A stretch of 64,000 bases of DNA. It comes from Zhongshania sp. (lineage in GTDB: Bacteria; Pseudomonadota; Gammaproteobacteria; Pseudomonadales; Spongiibacteraceae). Under the pieces are notes generated by a model, which did not search any database, was not told where the DNA came from, and worked only from the letters and a program-made list of their open reading frames with translations. The stretch is from the NCBI RefSeq assembly GCF_029212375.1, contig NZ_JARGNU010000011.1, positions 1 to 64,000 on the forward strand, read 5' to 3'. The translations under genes and the position numbers were made by a program. This document shows, piece by piece, positions 11,657-21,217 of the stretch (its first letter is position 1; each line of letters opens with the position of its first letter).

Positions 11657-13184
11657 AGCCGTTTATTACACCTCGTAACTGATCAATTACATCGCTGGCC
11701 AACATGCCGCGCTCGCCCGCCTCAGCGGCAATATCCGCTGCCTCAGCGTGTACCGCAACACCAAGACAAATCGCACGCTGCGGGGATAAACCTTGGGCCA
11801 CTAAACTGCCAATCACCCCCGACAGCACATCGCCCATGCCGCCGCTCGCCATACCAGGATTACCCCCACTGCACAGATACAGCGCGGCATCAGTCGCGAC
11901 AACGGTACCAGCACCCTTCAACAGCACGCTTGCAGCAAAGCGCTCAGCCAGCATACGCGCCGCAGCGAACCGGTCAGTCTGCAGGCTAGCAGTGCTGCAC
12001 GCCAGCAACCGCGCCGCCTCGCCAGGATGGGGTGTGAGTATACGTGGCCCGTCGTGAGAAAGCAGGAGCTGGGGTTCGCTGGCAATTAAATTTAAAGCGT
12101 CGGCATCAAACAGCGTTGGCTTATTGGCCGCCAACGCCGCCACTAATAACTCCTTTCCCCACGCCTGCTGCCCCAAGCCCGGCCCAACCACCACTACGCT
12201 AGCCTTGGCTAAAAGTGGCTGTAACTCATTAGCACTACTAACACCATGTGCCATTAATTCTGGCCGCGCGGCTACTAACGCCGCGATATGTTCAGGACGC
12301 GTGGCGCACGACACCAAGCCCGCACCACTGCGCGCAGCGGCGCTAGCAGCCAATAGCGCCGCCCCCGCCATGCCATAATCGCCACCCACCACCAGCACAT
12401 GACCGGCCAAGCCTTTGTGCGCATTGCGGGGTCTTGGCCCCCACTGCGCCAACATCGCCGGCAAATTCAAATGACTAACCGCACCATCAAGCTGCGCCGC
12501 CGCCAGTGTAGTGTACACATCTCTGGGCACCGCTAAATCGGCAAAACTGAGTTCGCCCACACAGTCGAGGGCATCTAGGGTGAACAAGCCGCGCTTTAAA
12601 CCTATAAAACTTATGGTTTGGCTGGCCCTGACCGCAAGCCCCAGTATTCGACCAGTATCACTGCACAGGCCAGAGGGCGTATCAATGGCCAGTACTGGAA
12701 CGTTGGTGGTATTGATGGCTTGAATCGCCAAGCCGTATTGCTCGCGCACCACACCACGCAAGCCAATGCCGAGCATGGCATCCACCGCCACGCTATTTTC
12801 AGCAGGCAGCTCACCTCGCCACGGCGTCACCGCCACCCCCGCACGCTGCGCCCACTGCCATGCTAAGGCAGCATCACCGCTAAGCGACTCCGGCGGCGCC
12901 AGCGCCCACACCCGCACCGGCAAACCCGCCTCAGCGGCCAAAGCCGCAAGCACATAACCGTCGCCACCGTTATTGCCGCCACCACAAAACACCTCGATAG
13001 GCGAATGATCTGGCCAGCACTGCTGCACAAGATCAAAAGCGGCCTGCCCAGCGCGGCGCATCAATTCAAAGCCCGCTATGCCACTAGCAATTGCTAAACG
13101 ATCTAACTCCCGAACCTGCGCAGCGGTGTACAGTAGCTGCTCTGGGGCGACGGCCTTTCTTGGCGATAATTGTGGCTGCGGCAT
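11640..13184 (-). CDS. nnr: Bifunctional NAD(P)H-hydrate epimerase/dehydratase
   Basis: Nnr repairs hydrated NADH and NADPH. The N-terminal YjeF_N epimerase domain has GGGNNGGDGYVLAAL. The C-terminal ADP-dependent dehydratase (ribokinase-like) has VVVGPGLGQ, LTPHPGEAARLL and NPGMASGGMGDVLSG. I chose the ATG at 13184 (514 residues, beginning MPQPQ). Upstream GTG (13238) and ATG (13223) codons lie inside a repeat that recurs before queG, and that repeat begins exactly at this ATG in both copies. The gene opens the operon that runs to purA. Confidence 0.93.
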   Translation of the reverse strand: MPQPQLSPRKAVAPEQLLYTAAQVRELDRLAIASGIAGFELMRRAGQAAFDLVQQCWPDHSPIEVFCGGGNNGGDGYVLAALAAEAGLPVRVWALAPPESLSGDAALAWQWAQRAGVAVTPWRGELPAENSVAVDAMLGIGLRGVVREQYGLAIQAINTTNVPVLAIDTPSGLCSDTGRILGLAVRASQTISFIGLKRGLFTLDALDCVGELSFADLAVPRDVYTTLAAAQLDGAVSHLNLPAMLAQWGPRPRNAHKGLAGHVLVVGGDYGMAGAALLAASAAARSGAGLVSCATRPEHIAALVAARPELMAHGVSSANELQPLLAKASVVVVGPGLGQQAWGKELLVAALAANKPTLFDADALNLIASEPQLLLSHDGPRILTPHPGEAARLLACSTASLQTDRFAAARMLAERFAASVLLKGAGTVVATDAALYLCSGGNPGMASGGMGDVLSGVIGSLVAQGLSPQRAICLGVAVHAEAADIAAEAGERGMLASDVIDQLRGVINGYAALS

Positions 13185-13246
13185 ACCATGACGTCCCGAA
13201 TACGTAAAATACCTCTTTATCATAGCGCAAGCGGGCACCGGCAGTC
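13182..13246 (+). repeat. Fossil copy A of the nnr-queG intergenic region
   Basis: This 65-base stretch aligns with 14253-14319 at 50 of 65 positions plus one 2-base gap. Shared blocks include CATAC, TCCC, GTAAAATACCT, TAGCGC, AAGC, GCAC and GGCA. The copy begins at the complement of the nnr ATG. It probably preserves the ancestral divergent promoter region from before the DUF4197 segment was inserted. Confidence 0.7.
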
Positions 13247-13268
13247 CGACACTGCGTGCCGGCTGCCC
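13233..13268 (-). other. GC-rich hairpin between the DUF4197 gene and nnr
   Basis: The arms GGGCACCGGCA (13233-13243) and TGCCGGCTGCCC (13257-13268) pair along 11 positions with one bulged base. No T run follows on the minus strand, so it is a weak candidate for a terminator or processing site between the DUF4197 gene and nnr. It partly overlaps repeat copy A. Confidence 0.4.
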
Positions 13269-13286
13269 TAGATCACGCCTAGCTTA

Positions 13287-14003
13287 TTACCGCGGGCTGT
13301 CGACGATACTGTTAAGCGAATCCCGAATGGCCAACTCCTTTATCGCCACTTTTTTGAATAAACCAGCGGCGGCCTGTTGGGCCACGTACTCACCCAATTG
13401 ATCTTGGGAAACCGCCTGTTCTGCCGCAGCTTGTTCGCTAGCAGCCGCTGTGGGATCTAGCACTGCACCGGTTTTTTGCTGAGCGTCCAGCAAATCGCCA
13501 TACAATCGAATAGCGCCATTGACCGCCAAACTTTCCTTCACTGCTGGCAACAGAGCCAGCTGCACCGCCGAGCCACCCTCGGCCATCAACAGCTCGGTGG
13601 CCGCGCTCTGAGGAGAATTCAACAGTTTTTGCAGGGTATCGGCATCCATATTGGCCACAATGTTTTTCAGAACCGGCCCAGCGACAGGAATCGCGTTTTC
13701 GGCCGCGCGGTTCATCAGGGTTTCCAGTAACGCCGCTTGCGGGTTGTCATGAAAATCCCGCGCCACATCTATCACCAAGCCCAAGGGCGGCGGCAGCAGA
13801 ATTCGCACGATGGGATCATCCAAGAAGCCACCTTTAACCGCCAGCTGCCTCGCCACCAAATCAATCGCTGAGCTTAATTTTTGAGCAAATTGATTAGCCA
13901 GCATTTGCTGAAACTTGGCCTGAGCAGCCATAGACATATTTTCGAACATTGACGCACAGCCAGACGTCAGGAGCATTACCAACACAAGGGCAATTACACG
14001 CAA
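13287..14003 (-). CDS. DUF4197 family lipoprotein
   Basis: This is a 238-residue predicted lipoprotein. The lipobox LTSGC ends at about residue 16, so the mature protein begins as an acylated Cys. The DUF4197 core is recognisable: GGFLDDPIVRILLP near 58-71, LLETLMNRAAENAIP, and the later KESLAVNGAIRLYGDLL. The family is periplasmic or outer-membrane associated and has no known activity. Translation seems to start at a TTG (14003) behind a modest AGG site. The gene interrupts the usual nnr/queG divergent pair and is bracketed by imperfect direct repeats, suggesting an old insertion. Confidence 0.82.
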   Translation of the reverse strand: MRVIALVLVMLLTSGCASMFENMSMAAQAKFQQMLANQFAQKLSSAIDLVARQLAVKGGFLDDPIVRILLPPPLGLVIDVARDFHDNPQAALLETLMNRAAENAIPVAGPVLKNIVANMDADTLQKLLNSPQSAATELLMAEGGSAVQLALLPAVKESLAVNGAIRLYGDLLDAQQKTGAVLDPTAAASEQAAAEQAVSQDQLGEYVAQQAAAGLFKKVAIKELAIRDSLNSIVDSPR

Positions 14004-14252
14004 TTATTAAATACCTGATAGTGAAAACACGAAGGGTTTGCCTAATCGGCGGCACGTTCTAACACATAGATCCAACGTCCCCGTAGGACCACGAATGAAA
14101 GCCCCGCTCCTTGGCGAAGGTTCACGGTTTTCAATGAATCCAAAACCCGCGCCCCATTGACCGCGACTATTGATTCTAGTTCGCAGACGAGGCCGGCGGC
14201 ATTCTAAATTCCACCGACTACCATAGTTTTACGCACCTAAAAATGCCGGCAA
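14004..14252. other. Non-coding stretch upstream of the DUF4197 gene
   Basis: No credible gene on either strand. It should hold the promoter of the minus-strand DUF4197 gene. I could not pick a convincing -35/-10 pair. It is part of the roughly 1-kb segment bounded by the two repeat copies. Confidence 0.5.
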
Positions 14253-14319
14253 CATACGGCGACTTCCCAAATGTGTAAAATACCTGTCTACCGTAGCGCG
14301 CAAGCAAGCACTGGCAATC
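14253..14319 (+). repeat. Copy B of the nnr-queG intergenic region (queG leader)
   Basis: This is the partner of 13182-13246. It still carries the complement of an nnr-like ATG (14253-14255), although no nnr coding sequence follows it. It ends two bases before the queG ATG. TAAAAT at 14276-14281 is a plausible -10 for queG and is kept in both copies. Confidence 0.7.
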
Positions 14320-14321
14320 TA

Positions 14322-15392
14322 ATGACCCAAACCTCCTCCGAACTCGACCTACTAGCACAACAAATTAAAGACTGGGGCCGCGAGTTCGGTTTTGCCCATA
14401 TTGGTATTAGCCCCGCCAGCAATGAGGCCCATGCCCAGCGCCTGCGGGAGTGGCTCGACAAACAATATCATGGCGACATGACTTATATGGCCGAGCGCGA
14501 GGGCCTGCGCGCCGCACCCGCCGAGCTACACACGGGGACTATAAGGGTGATTAGCGCCCGCATGGATTACCTGCCCAACGCCGAGAATATGAACACAGTA
14601 CTCGGCAAGCCAGACAAGGCCTATATCTCCCGCTACGCGCTGGGCCGCGACTACCACAAGCTCATTCGCAAACGCCTGAGCCAACTCGCCGAAAAAATTA
14701 GCGGCATCGCTGGCGGGCAGCACCGCGCCTTTGTCGACAGCGCCCCCGTTTTGGAGCGGGGCTTTGCCGAGCAAGCGGGCCTGGGTTGGATTGGCAAAAA
14801 CAGCATGCTGATCAATAGCAAAGCTGGGTCATGGTTTTTCTTAGGCGAAATTTATACTGATCTGCCGCTACCCATCGATCCGCCCCAAGAAACCGGACAT
14901 TGCGGCAGTTGCCGCGCCTGCCTAGACGACTGTCCTACCGGCGCCATTGTGGCGCCCTACCAAGTTGATGCTAGGCGCTGCATTTCTTACTTAACAATTG
15001 AATTGAAAACCAGTATTCCGGTGGAGCTGCGACCACTGATGGGCAACAGAGTATTTGGCTGCGACGACTGCCAGCTGGTATGCCCGTGGAATAAATTTGC
15101 GCAAAACACCGCCGAAAAGGATTTTTCGCCCCGCCACCAGCTGGACAATAGCGACTTAATTGAACTGTTTTTATGGGATGAGAAAACCTTCTTAAAAAAC
15201 ACCGAAGGCTCCGCCATTCGCCGTATTGGTTACCAGCGCTGGCTGCGTAACCTAGCGGTAGGCTTAGGAAACGCTCCTGCTAGCAAGGCTGCAATTAACG
15301 CCCTTGAGCAACAGAGATCAAATGCCGAGAGCATCGCGCTTGAGCATATCGATTGGGCATTGGAACAATTAAAGGAAAAAGCAGCGCCATAA
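14322..15392 (+). CDS. queG: Epoxyqueuosine reductase
   Basis: QueG is a cobalamin- and iron-sulfur-dependent enzyme that reduces epoxyqueuosine to queuosine in tRNA. The 356 residues contain the family core (DSAPVLERGFAEQAGLGWIG) and two ferredoxin-like clusters, CGSCRACLDDCPTGA and CDDCQLVCPWNK. I chose the ATG at 14322 (MTQTSSELD); a frame-extending ATG at 14271 lies inside the duplicated promoter region. A HEAT-like C-terminal tail completes the normal length. It is divergent from nnr, as in E. coli, apart from the inserted DUF4197 gene. Confidence 0.95.
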   Translation: MTQTSSELDLLAQQIKDWGREFGFAHIGISPASNEAHAQRLREWLDKQYHGDMTYMAEREGLRAAPAELHTGTIRVISARMDYLPNAENMNTVLGKPDKAYISRYALGRDYHKLIRKRLSQLAEKISGIAGGQHRAFVDSAPVLERGFAEQAGLGWIGKNSMLINSKAGSWFFLGEIYTDLPLPIDPPQETGHCGSCRACLDDCPTGAIVAPYQVDARRCISYLTIELKTSIPVELRPLMGNRVFGCDDCQLVCPWNKFAQNTAEKDFSPRHQLDNSDLIELFLWDEKTFLKNTEGSAIRRIGYQRWLRNLAVGLGNAPASKAAINALEQQRSNAESIALEHIDWALEQLKEKAAP

Positions 15393-15403
15393 TCAGCGCT
15401 GCT
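15380..15403 (-). terminator. Terminator shared by queG and the esterase gene
   Basis: The arms AGCAGCGC (15380-15387) and GCGCTGCT (15396-15403) have an 8-base loop. On the minus strand they are followed by TTTTTCCTTT, which suits termination of the esterase gene. The hairpin overlaps the last codons of queG. Confidence 0.65.
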
Positions 15404-15465
15404 ATTTCATCAGACGGCGGAGCTTTCTTAGCGCCTTCCGCCTCCCATCAAGCGTTTAGCGGCTC

Positions 15466-17325
15466 TTAAAAAGGCCGCGAATAATTCAACATCACACTCT
15501 CACGCCCTTCGCCCTCATCATTGTAATTCAGGTTCAGCGCCACCCTCGCTTTATCCACACTCAGCGCCGCGCCCAAGCTTACATCAGCAAAGCTGTCACC
15601 GTCGTTTTGGTAGCTCGGCAGACGATAGCTGGTATAGCCAAGATTAGTATTACGAATTTCAATAGTCTCGTTCGCATCCTCTTCTTCAGAGACCGCAAAG
15701 GCTTCGGCATACAAACTAAAGTTCTCGCTCAGCGCCGCATTGGCAAGCATACCAAGACGGAATTGGCGGCTTGCACGGCTCTGCTCACCCCACTGGTAAT
15801 TAGACACCGCACCACCAGATTCGGTATAGCCGTCCACCTTGCTATTTAACCAGCGCAAGCCAAGCGCCGGCGCCAAACTTACGGTTTGCGAAGACAGCAT
15901 GTTATAGGCGAGCTGGCCATCTAAATGCCAGCCGTGACCATCCGCCCCGCCAGCAGCCGTCAAATTCTGACTACCAAGGCTAAATTTACGATCAATGTCG
16001 CTGTAGTCCACCACATTCAGACCAACACTGCCTTCAGCAAGCCAGCGATCCTCGCGGTAATTGACCAAGCCACTGAAACCAACACTGGTCGCCGCAATTT
16101 CACTGCCATCGGTATTTAACTCATGATCGGCCATACTGATCGCCGCCCCCAAACTCAAGCCTGGTGACACCGCGCGACTAAGACCCAAGGTTAAATGTTT
16201 AGACTCCTGATCACCGCCCGTTGGTTCATCACCTGTTGCGCCGCTGGCGCTAATAAACAGGCGATCACCGTCAGCTAACCAGCGATTTTCGCGCATTACC
16301 TGAACCAAGCTTTGCTGCTGAGTGCGCGCAATACCCAAGCCCAAGCTAGGCACCTGACCAACAACCTGAGGCGCCGTTACTACGTCAATCAAATAATCAC
16401 CGGTAATTTCGCCAAGTTTTGCCGTTGGGTGCACGCCATCGTTAAATAGCAATTTGCTGGGGTCTGCCGTTGGCTGACTGATGCCGTAAACAGGATGTTC
16501 AATGCAGGCATTATTGCTTGGGCCGTCATCAAAACACATATAGCGCTGGTCAAAATTCGCCAGCGGACCGAAAGCCGCATTGCTTCCGTTGGCAAAGCCG
16601 TAGGCCTCGGCATTATTCGACACATAGGCAATCAAACCAGCAAGATCAACCGGAATAATATTGGCGCCGCTTAAATTCGCGTAGGTTTGCACCGCTTGGT
16701 TAAAACCAGCAGCGCCAGTAGACACCGCAGCGGCATAACCTGGTGTTAAGAAGTTCTGCGCCTGCGCGGCAGCGGTTTTACCGAGATCGGGCAAGTTACT
16801 GAGCATAATATAACGGCCGCCAGCATTACTCAGCGCCTTCACCGCACCCACCAAGGTTTGTGCCGATGCAATAATGGTCGCCTGACTATTCGCAGTGCCG
16901 TTGAGGAAATCGTTGCCGCCGCCGTCAATCAAGATCAAGGCATTGGGGTTAATCCGAGGAAATTCGGTTAAATAAGCCGCTCTCGCCACAGCCCCACCGG
17001 CGGGAAGTGCTAAACCAGTGCCGTTAATTGAATTGAGAATATCCGCTGTTTCATAGCCTCCAACCGCATAGCTAGTGCCGCCGCCGACCGCCGAATTAGT
17101 TGCCAAACCCAGCGCCTTACCCAAGTGCTGCGGTGCAATTTCGGCGTAGGCACCCGTTGAAAAATTACCGCTGCCGTCGCCGACGCGGTTGGTAAAACGC
17201 AAACCTAAATTACCAGAGTCCATCAGGCTGTCGCCGAAAATTAGCAATTCGTCAAAGTAGCTTTGCGCTGAAACTTGGGTACAACACAGCAGGCTTGCTG
17301 CGCAGAGTGCGGTCAGTTTTTTCAT
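15466..17325 (-). CDS. GDSL autotransporter esterase/lipase (EstA-like)
   Basis: This is a 619-residue secreted esterase. A signal peptide (1-20, ending VSA) is followed by a GDSL hydrolase domain, with the nucleophile in FGDSLMDSGN near 30-39, GGGNDF as block III and the His-bearing FNDGVHPT near 290. An autotransporter beta-barrel (about 360-619) ends in Phe, the usual outer-membrane insertion signal. The type V architecture matches Pseudomonas EstA, which displays its esterase on the cell surface. It is probably monocistronic, with an AGGGGA ribosome site before the ATG and a terminator after it. The natural substrate is unknown; surface lipids or glycerides are likely. Confidence 0.9.
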   Translation of the reverse strand: MKKLTALCAASLLCCTQVSAQSYFDELLIFGDSLMDSGNLGLRFTNRVGDGSGNFSTGAYAEIAPQHLGKALGLATNSAVGGGTSYAVGGYETADILNSINGTGLALPAGGAVARAAYLTEFPRINPNALILIDGGGNDFLNGTANSQATIIASAQTLVGAVKALSNAGGRYIMLSNLPDLGKTAAAQAQNFLTPGYAAAVSTGAAGFNQAVQTYANLSGANIIPVDLAGLIAYVSNNAEAYGFANGSNAAFGPLANFDQRYMCFDDGPSNNACIEHPVYGISQPTADPSKLLFNDGVHPTAKLGEITGDYLIDVVTAPQVVGQVPSLGLGIARTQQQSLVQVMRENRWLADGDRLFISASGATGDEPTGGDQESKHLTLGLSRAVSPGLSLGAAISMADHELNTDGSEIAATSVGFSGLVNYREDRWLAEGSVGLNVVDYSDIDRKFSLGSQNLTAAGGADGHGWHLDGQLAYNMLSSQTVSLAPALGLRWLNSKVDGYTESGGAVSNYQWGEQSRASRQFRLGMLANAALSENFSLYAEAFAVSEEEDANETIEIRNTNLGYTSYRLPSYQNDGDSFADVSLGAALSVDKARVALNLNYNDEGEGRESVMLNYSRPF

Positions 17326-17445
17326 ATTGGTTTCCCCTTCATTGTTTACAAGATAGTTGATATATCTGTTTTCGCTAGTGCGGCATAAAACTTCGCAAAA
17401 TGCCCAACGAACAAACGTGCAACTACATTATAAAAACAACAAGAA

Positions 17446-17478
17446 GACCCTATGTTATCAGTGACAACAATAGGGGTT
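17446..17478 (-). terminator. Possible imperfect terminator after orn
   Basis: ACCCTATGTT and AACAATAGGGGT face each other with one or two bulges. On the minus strand a T-rich stretch follows. This sits just past orn and before the esterase promoter region. The pairing is imperfect, so confidence is limited. Confidence 0.4.
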
Positions 17479-17513
17479 TATACCAACAAGGGCCCACAGC
17501 CAACCTAAAACTC

Positions 17514-18059
17514 TTAGGACATACGAATAAAATGTTCGCGGTAATATTGGAGCTCGGCAATCGAGTCGCGGATATCGTCTAAGGCCAGATGCGCGCCAGA
17601 CTTCTTTAAGCCCTTCATCAACTCCGGACGCCAGCGCCGCGCCAATTCTTTCACGCTGCTAACGTCGAGATTGCGGTAATGAAAGAAGGCTTCTAGCTCG
17701 GGCATTTCTCTGGCCATAAAGCGCCGATCTTGGCAGATGCTATTGCCGCACATTGGCGAAGCACCCTTCTCGACGTGTTTATCAAGAAAGGCGAGGGTCA
17801 GGCGCTCGGCCTCTAGCGCGGTAATGCAGGTGTCTTGCACCCGTTTAACCAAGCCCGACTCGCCGTGCTGGCGCGTGTTCCATTCATCCATTGCCGCGAG
17901 CACCTCATCGGGCTGATGAATCGCCAGTACTGGACCCTCGGCCAACACATTGAGATCGCTGTCGGTGACCACGGTGGCAATTTCAATAATGTGATCATTG
18001 AGGGTGTCTAAGCCAGTCATTTCCAGATCAATCCAAATTAGATTCTGTGCTTTAGCCAT
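17514..18059 (-). CDS. orn: Oligoribonuclease
   Basis: Orn is the 3'-5' exoribonuclease that finishes RNA decay by hydrolysing dinucleotides, including pGpG from c-di-GMP breakdown. The 181 residues have the DEDDh exonuclease motifs: [10 protein letters not shown] near 9-18, the second Asp region SICQDRRFM, and [10 protein letters not shown] carrying the His and last Asp. The pGpG link is relevant because a c-di-GMP effector and a PilZ protein lie 6-8 kb away. It is divergent from rsgA, as in many gammaproteobacteria. Confidence 0.96.
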   Translation of the reverse strand: MAKAQNLIWIDLEMTGLDTLNDHIIEIATVVTDSDLNVLAEGPVLAIHQPDEVLAAMDEWNTRQHGESGLVKRVQDTCITALEAERLTLAFLDKHVEKGASPMCGNSICQDRRFMAREMPELEAFFHYRNLDVSSVKELARRWRPELMKGLKKSGAHLALDDIRDSIAELQYYREHFIRMS

Positions 18060-18239
18060 GCTGATGCCTCTGCTATATAAAAATGGGTGTATTGAATGCC
18101 ATCCAAACCGCGCCGCGTCTGCGCTTAAGGCTGTGCAAAACTAGAAATGATGGCGAAACACGCTGCGTCTATCACGCCACAGTGTCGATTATATCAGCTC
18201 ATGGGTTAAGATGACGCTTCTCCGGCGAATGACGTGTCT

Positions 18240-19250
18240 ATGACCAAACGCAAACTCAGCCGCCAGCAACGCTGGCGGATAGAAAAAGTTCAGGCCGAAC
18301 GCACCGAGCGCGCAAGCAAACGCGACAGCCGTGCCGACCAAGCCCTAAACGAGGGCGAGCTTGGCCCAGAGCAAAGTGGCCTGATCGTTAGCCATTTTGG
18401 CCAGCAGGTCGAGGTCGAGGGTGACGGCGGCCAGCGCCAGCGCTGCCATGTGCGAGCACAGGTTGAGGGTTTAGTCACCGGCGACCGCGTTACATGGCAC
18501 GAGGGCAAGCCCACCGGCGTCGTGGTCGCCTGCAACGAGCGCCGCAGCCTATTGCAACGGCCCGACAATCACGGCAAGCTCAAACCAGTCGCTGCCAATA
18601 TCGATCATATCGTGATTGTAATTGCCCCCGAACCCCGCGCCCACGCCAATCTTATTGACCGCTACTTGGTGGCCTCCGAGGCCATAGGCATTCGCCCGAT
18701 CTTACTACTCAATAAAACTGACTTAGTTAACGAAGAGAACAGCGACTACCTTAACTCCATGCTCGCTCGGTACGAAGAAATTGGCTATCCAGTCACTCGC
18801 GCCTCGACGGAATCTGAGCACGGACTCGACGAGCTGAAAGCCACTCTACGCGAGCATATCAGCGTGTTCGTTGGCCAATCTGGGGTGGGCAAATCCTCGC
18901 TGGTTAACAGCTTACTGCCTGGCACCGACACCCGTATTGGCGCGCTGTCTGAAGCCACAGCTAAGGGCCGGCACACCACCACGACTGCCAGACTTTACCA
19001 TTTCCCCGATGGCGGCAGCCTTATCGACTCACCCGGCATCAGGGAATTTGCGCTGTGGAATATGGATCGCGAAAAAGTATTGGCGGGTTTTATCGAGTTC
19101 AGACCGTTCTTGGGTCTGTGCCGTTTTCGGGATTGCAAACACGAGCACGAACCGCGCTGCGCACTGCTTGCCGCGGAGGCCGAGGATAAAATTCGCCCCG
19201 AGCGCATGGCCAGTTATCGGCAAATTATTGACAGCCTCGGCGCGCAATAA
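18240..19250 (+). CDS. rsgA: Small-ribosomal-subunit biogenesis GTPase RsgA
   Basis: RsgA is a circularly permuted GTPase that checks late 30S subunit maturation. Domains in order: a basic N-terminal helix, an OB-fold (about 45-105), the permuted G domain with NKTD (G4) before the P-loop GQSGVGKSS, and [10 protein letters not shown]-terminal zinc-binding Cys/His cluster ([14 protein letters not shown]) ends it. Start: ATG at 18240 (MTKRKLS), two codons after an in-frame GTG at 18234; family comparison favours the ATG. The length (336) is normal. Confidence 0.95.
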   Translation: MTKRKLSRQQRWRIEKVQAERTERASKRDSRADQALNEGELGPEQSGLIVSHFGQQVEVEGDGGQRQRCHVRAQVEGLVTGDRVTWHEGKPTGVVVACNERRSLLQRPDNHGKLKPVAANIDHIVIVIAPEPRAHANLIDRYLVASEAIGIRPILLLNKTDLVNEENSDYLNSMLARYEEIGYPVTRASTESEHGLDELKATLREHISVFVGQSGVGKSSLVNSLLPGTDTRIGALSEATAKGRHTTTTARLYHFPDGGSLIDSPGIREFALWNMDREKVLAGFIEFRPFLGLCRFRDCKHEHEPRCALLAAEAEDKIRPERMASYRQIIDSLGAQ

Positions 19251-19419
19251 TTTACCGCCACTAGTCGCTCCTGTGAGTAAAATCGTATATACAGTGTCGT
19301 AATTTTAAGACTCGGCGTTTTGCATCACACTACCGCCGGCGGAAACGGGCCATTTAAATCACATCACACTGGCCTGTACTGCTACAATTCACCAAAAATC
19401 AGCGAACACATTACTTATT

Positions 19420-20265
19420 ATGAAAGACTGGCCATTAGTTATAGAGGCGACCCAACTCGCCGACTCACTCCACGAGCCCAATCTGCTTATCTTAGATACC
19501 AGCAGCGCCGACAATTACGCCAAGCACCACGTGCCCGGCGCCGTTCACATTGCGCCAGCAGAGCTGCAGTGCGGCATAAAGCCGGCCGCGGGCAAGCTGC
19601 CCTCCGTCGAGCAGTTACAGGCGTTATTTTCACGAGTTGGCCTAACGCCAGGCAAGCACGTTATTGTCTATGACGATGAGGGCGGCGGCTGGGCTGGGCG
19701 ACTAATCTGGACCTTAGACGTAATTGGTCACCGCAATTATTCCTATTTAAACGGCGGCTTGCAGGCCTGGCTCAGTGGCGGCCACCCCAGCGAAGAAGTG
19801 GCTAATTTGCCACCACCAAGCGAAATTGACATTATCCTCGACAGCGCCCCGATTGCCGAGATTGAGGATTTTATCAGCCTGCTCGACAACGGCCAGCTGG
19901 CAATCTGGGACGCTCGCTCTCCAGAGGAATATCGCGGCGAAAAAGTTCTGGCACAGCGCGGCGGACATATACCCGGCGCAATCAATCTCGATTGGCTAGA
20001 ACTGATCGATCGCGACAATCACATGCGCCTGAAAGACCTGAAGGCAGTGCAGGCCAAGCTCGATATACTCGGCCTCAGCGCCGACAAAACCATTATCACC
20101 CACTGCCAAACCCACCACCGCTCTGGCCTCAGTTACTTAGTGATGAAGATTCTTGGCTACCCTCATATCAAGGGCTATCACGGCTCATGGGGCGAATGGG
20201 GAAATCGCGACGACACCCCAATTGAAATCGGCGACCGCCCGCAACCCAGCGCTCAGCAACCCTAA
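19420..20265 (+). CDS. rhdA: Rhodanese (thiosulfate:cyanide sulfurtransferase)
   Basis: The 281 residues form two rhodanese domains. The N-terminal one is inactive, with Asp85 where a catalytic Cys would be. The C-terminal one has the active-site loop CQTHHRSG with Cys229. This loop is the hallmark of the Azotobacter/Pseudomonas RhdA subgroup and differs from the CGSGVT loop of SseA. RhdA moves sulfane sulfur from thiosulfate to acceptors. It precedes psd by 24 bases, the same order as in P. aeruginosa, and the two are probably co-transcribed. Confidence 0.92.
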   Translation: MKDWPLVIEATQLADSLHEPNLLILDTSSADNYAKHHVPGAVHIAPAELQCGIKPAAGKLPSVEQLQALFSRVGLTPGKHVIVYDDEGGGWAGRLIWTLDVIGHRNYSYLNGGLQAWLSGGHPSEEVANLPPPSEIDIILDSAPIAEIEDFISLLDNGQLAIWDARSPEEYRGEKVLAQRGGHIPGAINLDWLELIDRDNHMRLKDLKAVQAKLDILGLSADKTIITHCQTHHRSGLSYLVMKILGYPHIKGYHGSWGEWGNRDDTPIEIGDRPQPSAQQP

Positions 20266-20289
20266 AACGCCACCCAGAAGGAAGGCTCA

Positions 20290-21141
20290 GTGAACATCGC
20301 GTTTATTATTTTGCAGTACCTGCTACCCCAGCACCTGCTGTCTCGGCTTGTTGGCAAATTAGCAGAAACTCAAATACCTTGGCTAAAGGATATGTTGATT
20401 AGCCGCTTTATTCGTCAGTACAAGGTCGACATGAGCGAGGCCGCTGACCCCGACTACCGCAATTACAGCAATTTCAACGCCTTTTTTACGCGAGCATTAA
20501 AAGAGGGCGCGCGGCCTATTGCGGCAGCACCCCAAGACATTGCCTGCCCCGCCGACGGCGCTATCAGCCAACTGGGCCAGATCATTGATGGGCGAATCTT
20601 CCAGGCCAAAGGCCAAGATTACAGCCTGCTGCAATTACTCGGCGGCGATCGCGAGTCTGCCGCGTTATTTGAAGGCGGCAGCTTTGCCACGGTGTATTTG
20701 TCACCGCGCGACTATCACCGCGTGCATATGCCGCTCGCGGGCACCCTGCAATCTATGAGCTATATTCCCGGCGCGCTATTTTCGGTAAATACCACCACCG
20801 CGGAAAATGTGCAGGCCTTGTTCGCCCGCAACGAGCGCGCAGTGTGCTTGTTTGAGACCGAAGCTGGGCCAATGGCGGTTATCTTAGTTGGCGCCATGAT
20901 CGTGGCGGGAATTGAAACCGTTTGGGACGGGCAAATTGCACCGCCACCCAGCGGCATTAAAACCACCGACTACCGCAAAGGCGCAAGAGAGATTCATTTA
21001 GAGAAAGGCGCCGAAATGGGCCGCTTCAAACTCGGCTCCACCGCCATTGTGTTGTTTGGCAAAGACCGCGCGCAGTGGGCGGAGAAATTTGCAGCGACAA
21101 CACCTACCCGATTGGGAGAGACTTTGGGCACCCTCAAGTAA
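20290..21141 (+). CDS. psd: Phosphatidylserine decarboxylase proenzyme
   Basis: Psd makes phosphatidylethanolamine at the inner membrane. It cleaves itself at LGST (248-251) so that Ser250 becomes the pyruvoyl cofactor. The self-processing triad is visible as Asp89 (CPADG), His143/146 (DYHRVH) and Ser250. The 283 residues match the E. coli-type enzyme. The start is a GTG at 20290 behind a strong GAAGGAAGG site. It runs convergently toward epmA. Confidence 0.95.
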   Translation: MNIAFIILQYLLPQHLLSRLVGKLAETQIPWLKDMLISRFIRQYKVDMSEAADPDYRNYSNFNAFFTRALKEGARPIAAAPQDIACPADGAISQLGQIIDGRIFQAKGQDYSLLQLLGGDRESAALFEGGSFATVYLSPRDYHRVHMPLAGTLQSMSYIPGALFSVNTTTAENVQALFARNERAVCLFETEAGPMAVILVGAMIVAGIETVWDGQIAPPPSGIKTTDYRKGAREIHLEKGAEMGRFKLGSTAIVLFGKDRAQWAEKFAATTPTRLGETLGTLK

Positions 21142-21217
21142 TTCGGAAAACGCTGAACGGGAGACAAAACTGTATTCAGGCCCTTGCACCTCCCGTAATG
21201 CGTCTCCCGAGCAAAGA

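Noticed and set aside
11216..11989. 257-codon open frame antisense to tsaE and nnr
   Set aside because: It opposes three tightly packed conserved genes and its translation looks random.
13185..13238. Extension of nnr to an upstream GTG (13238) or ATG (13223)
   Set aside because: The extension lies inside the repeat shared with the queG leader, so it is promoter DNA and not coding sequence.
14271..14321. Extension of queG to the ATG at 14271
   Set aside because: It runs through the same duplicated promoter region, and the family N-terminus matches the ATG at 14322.
21158..21209. Inverted repeat CGGGAGAC/GTCTCCCG between psd and epmA
   Set aside because: The loop is 36 bases and there is no T run, so it is not convincing as a terminator.
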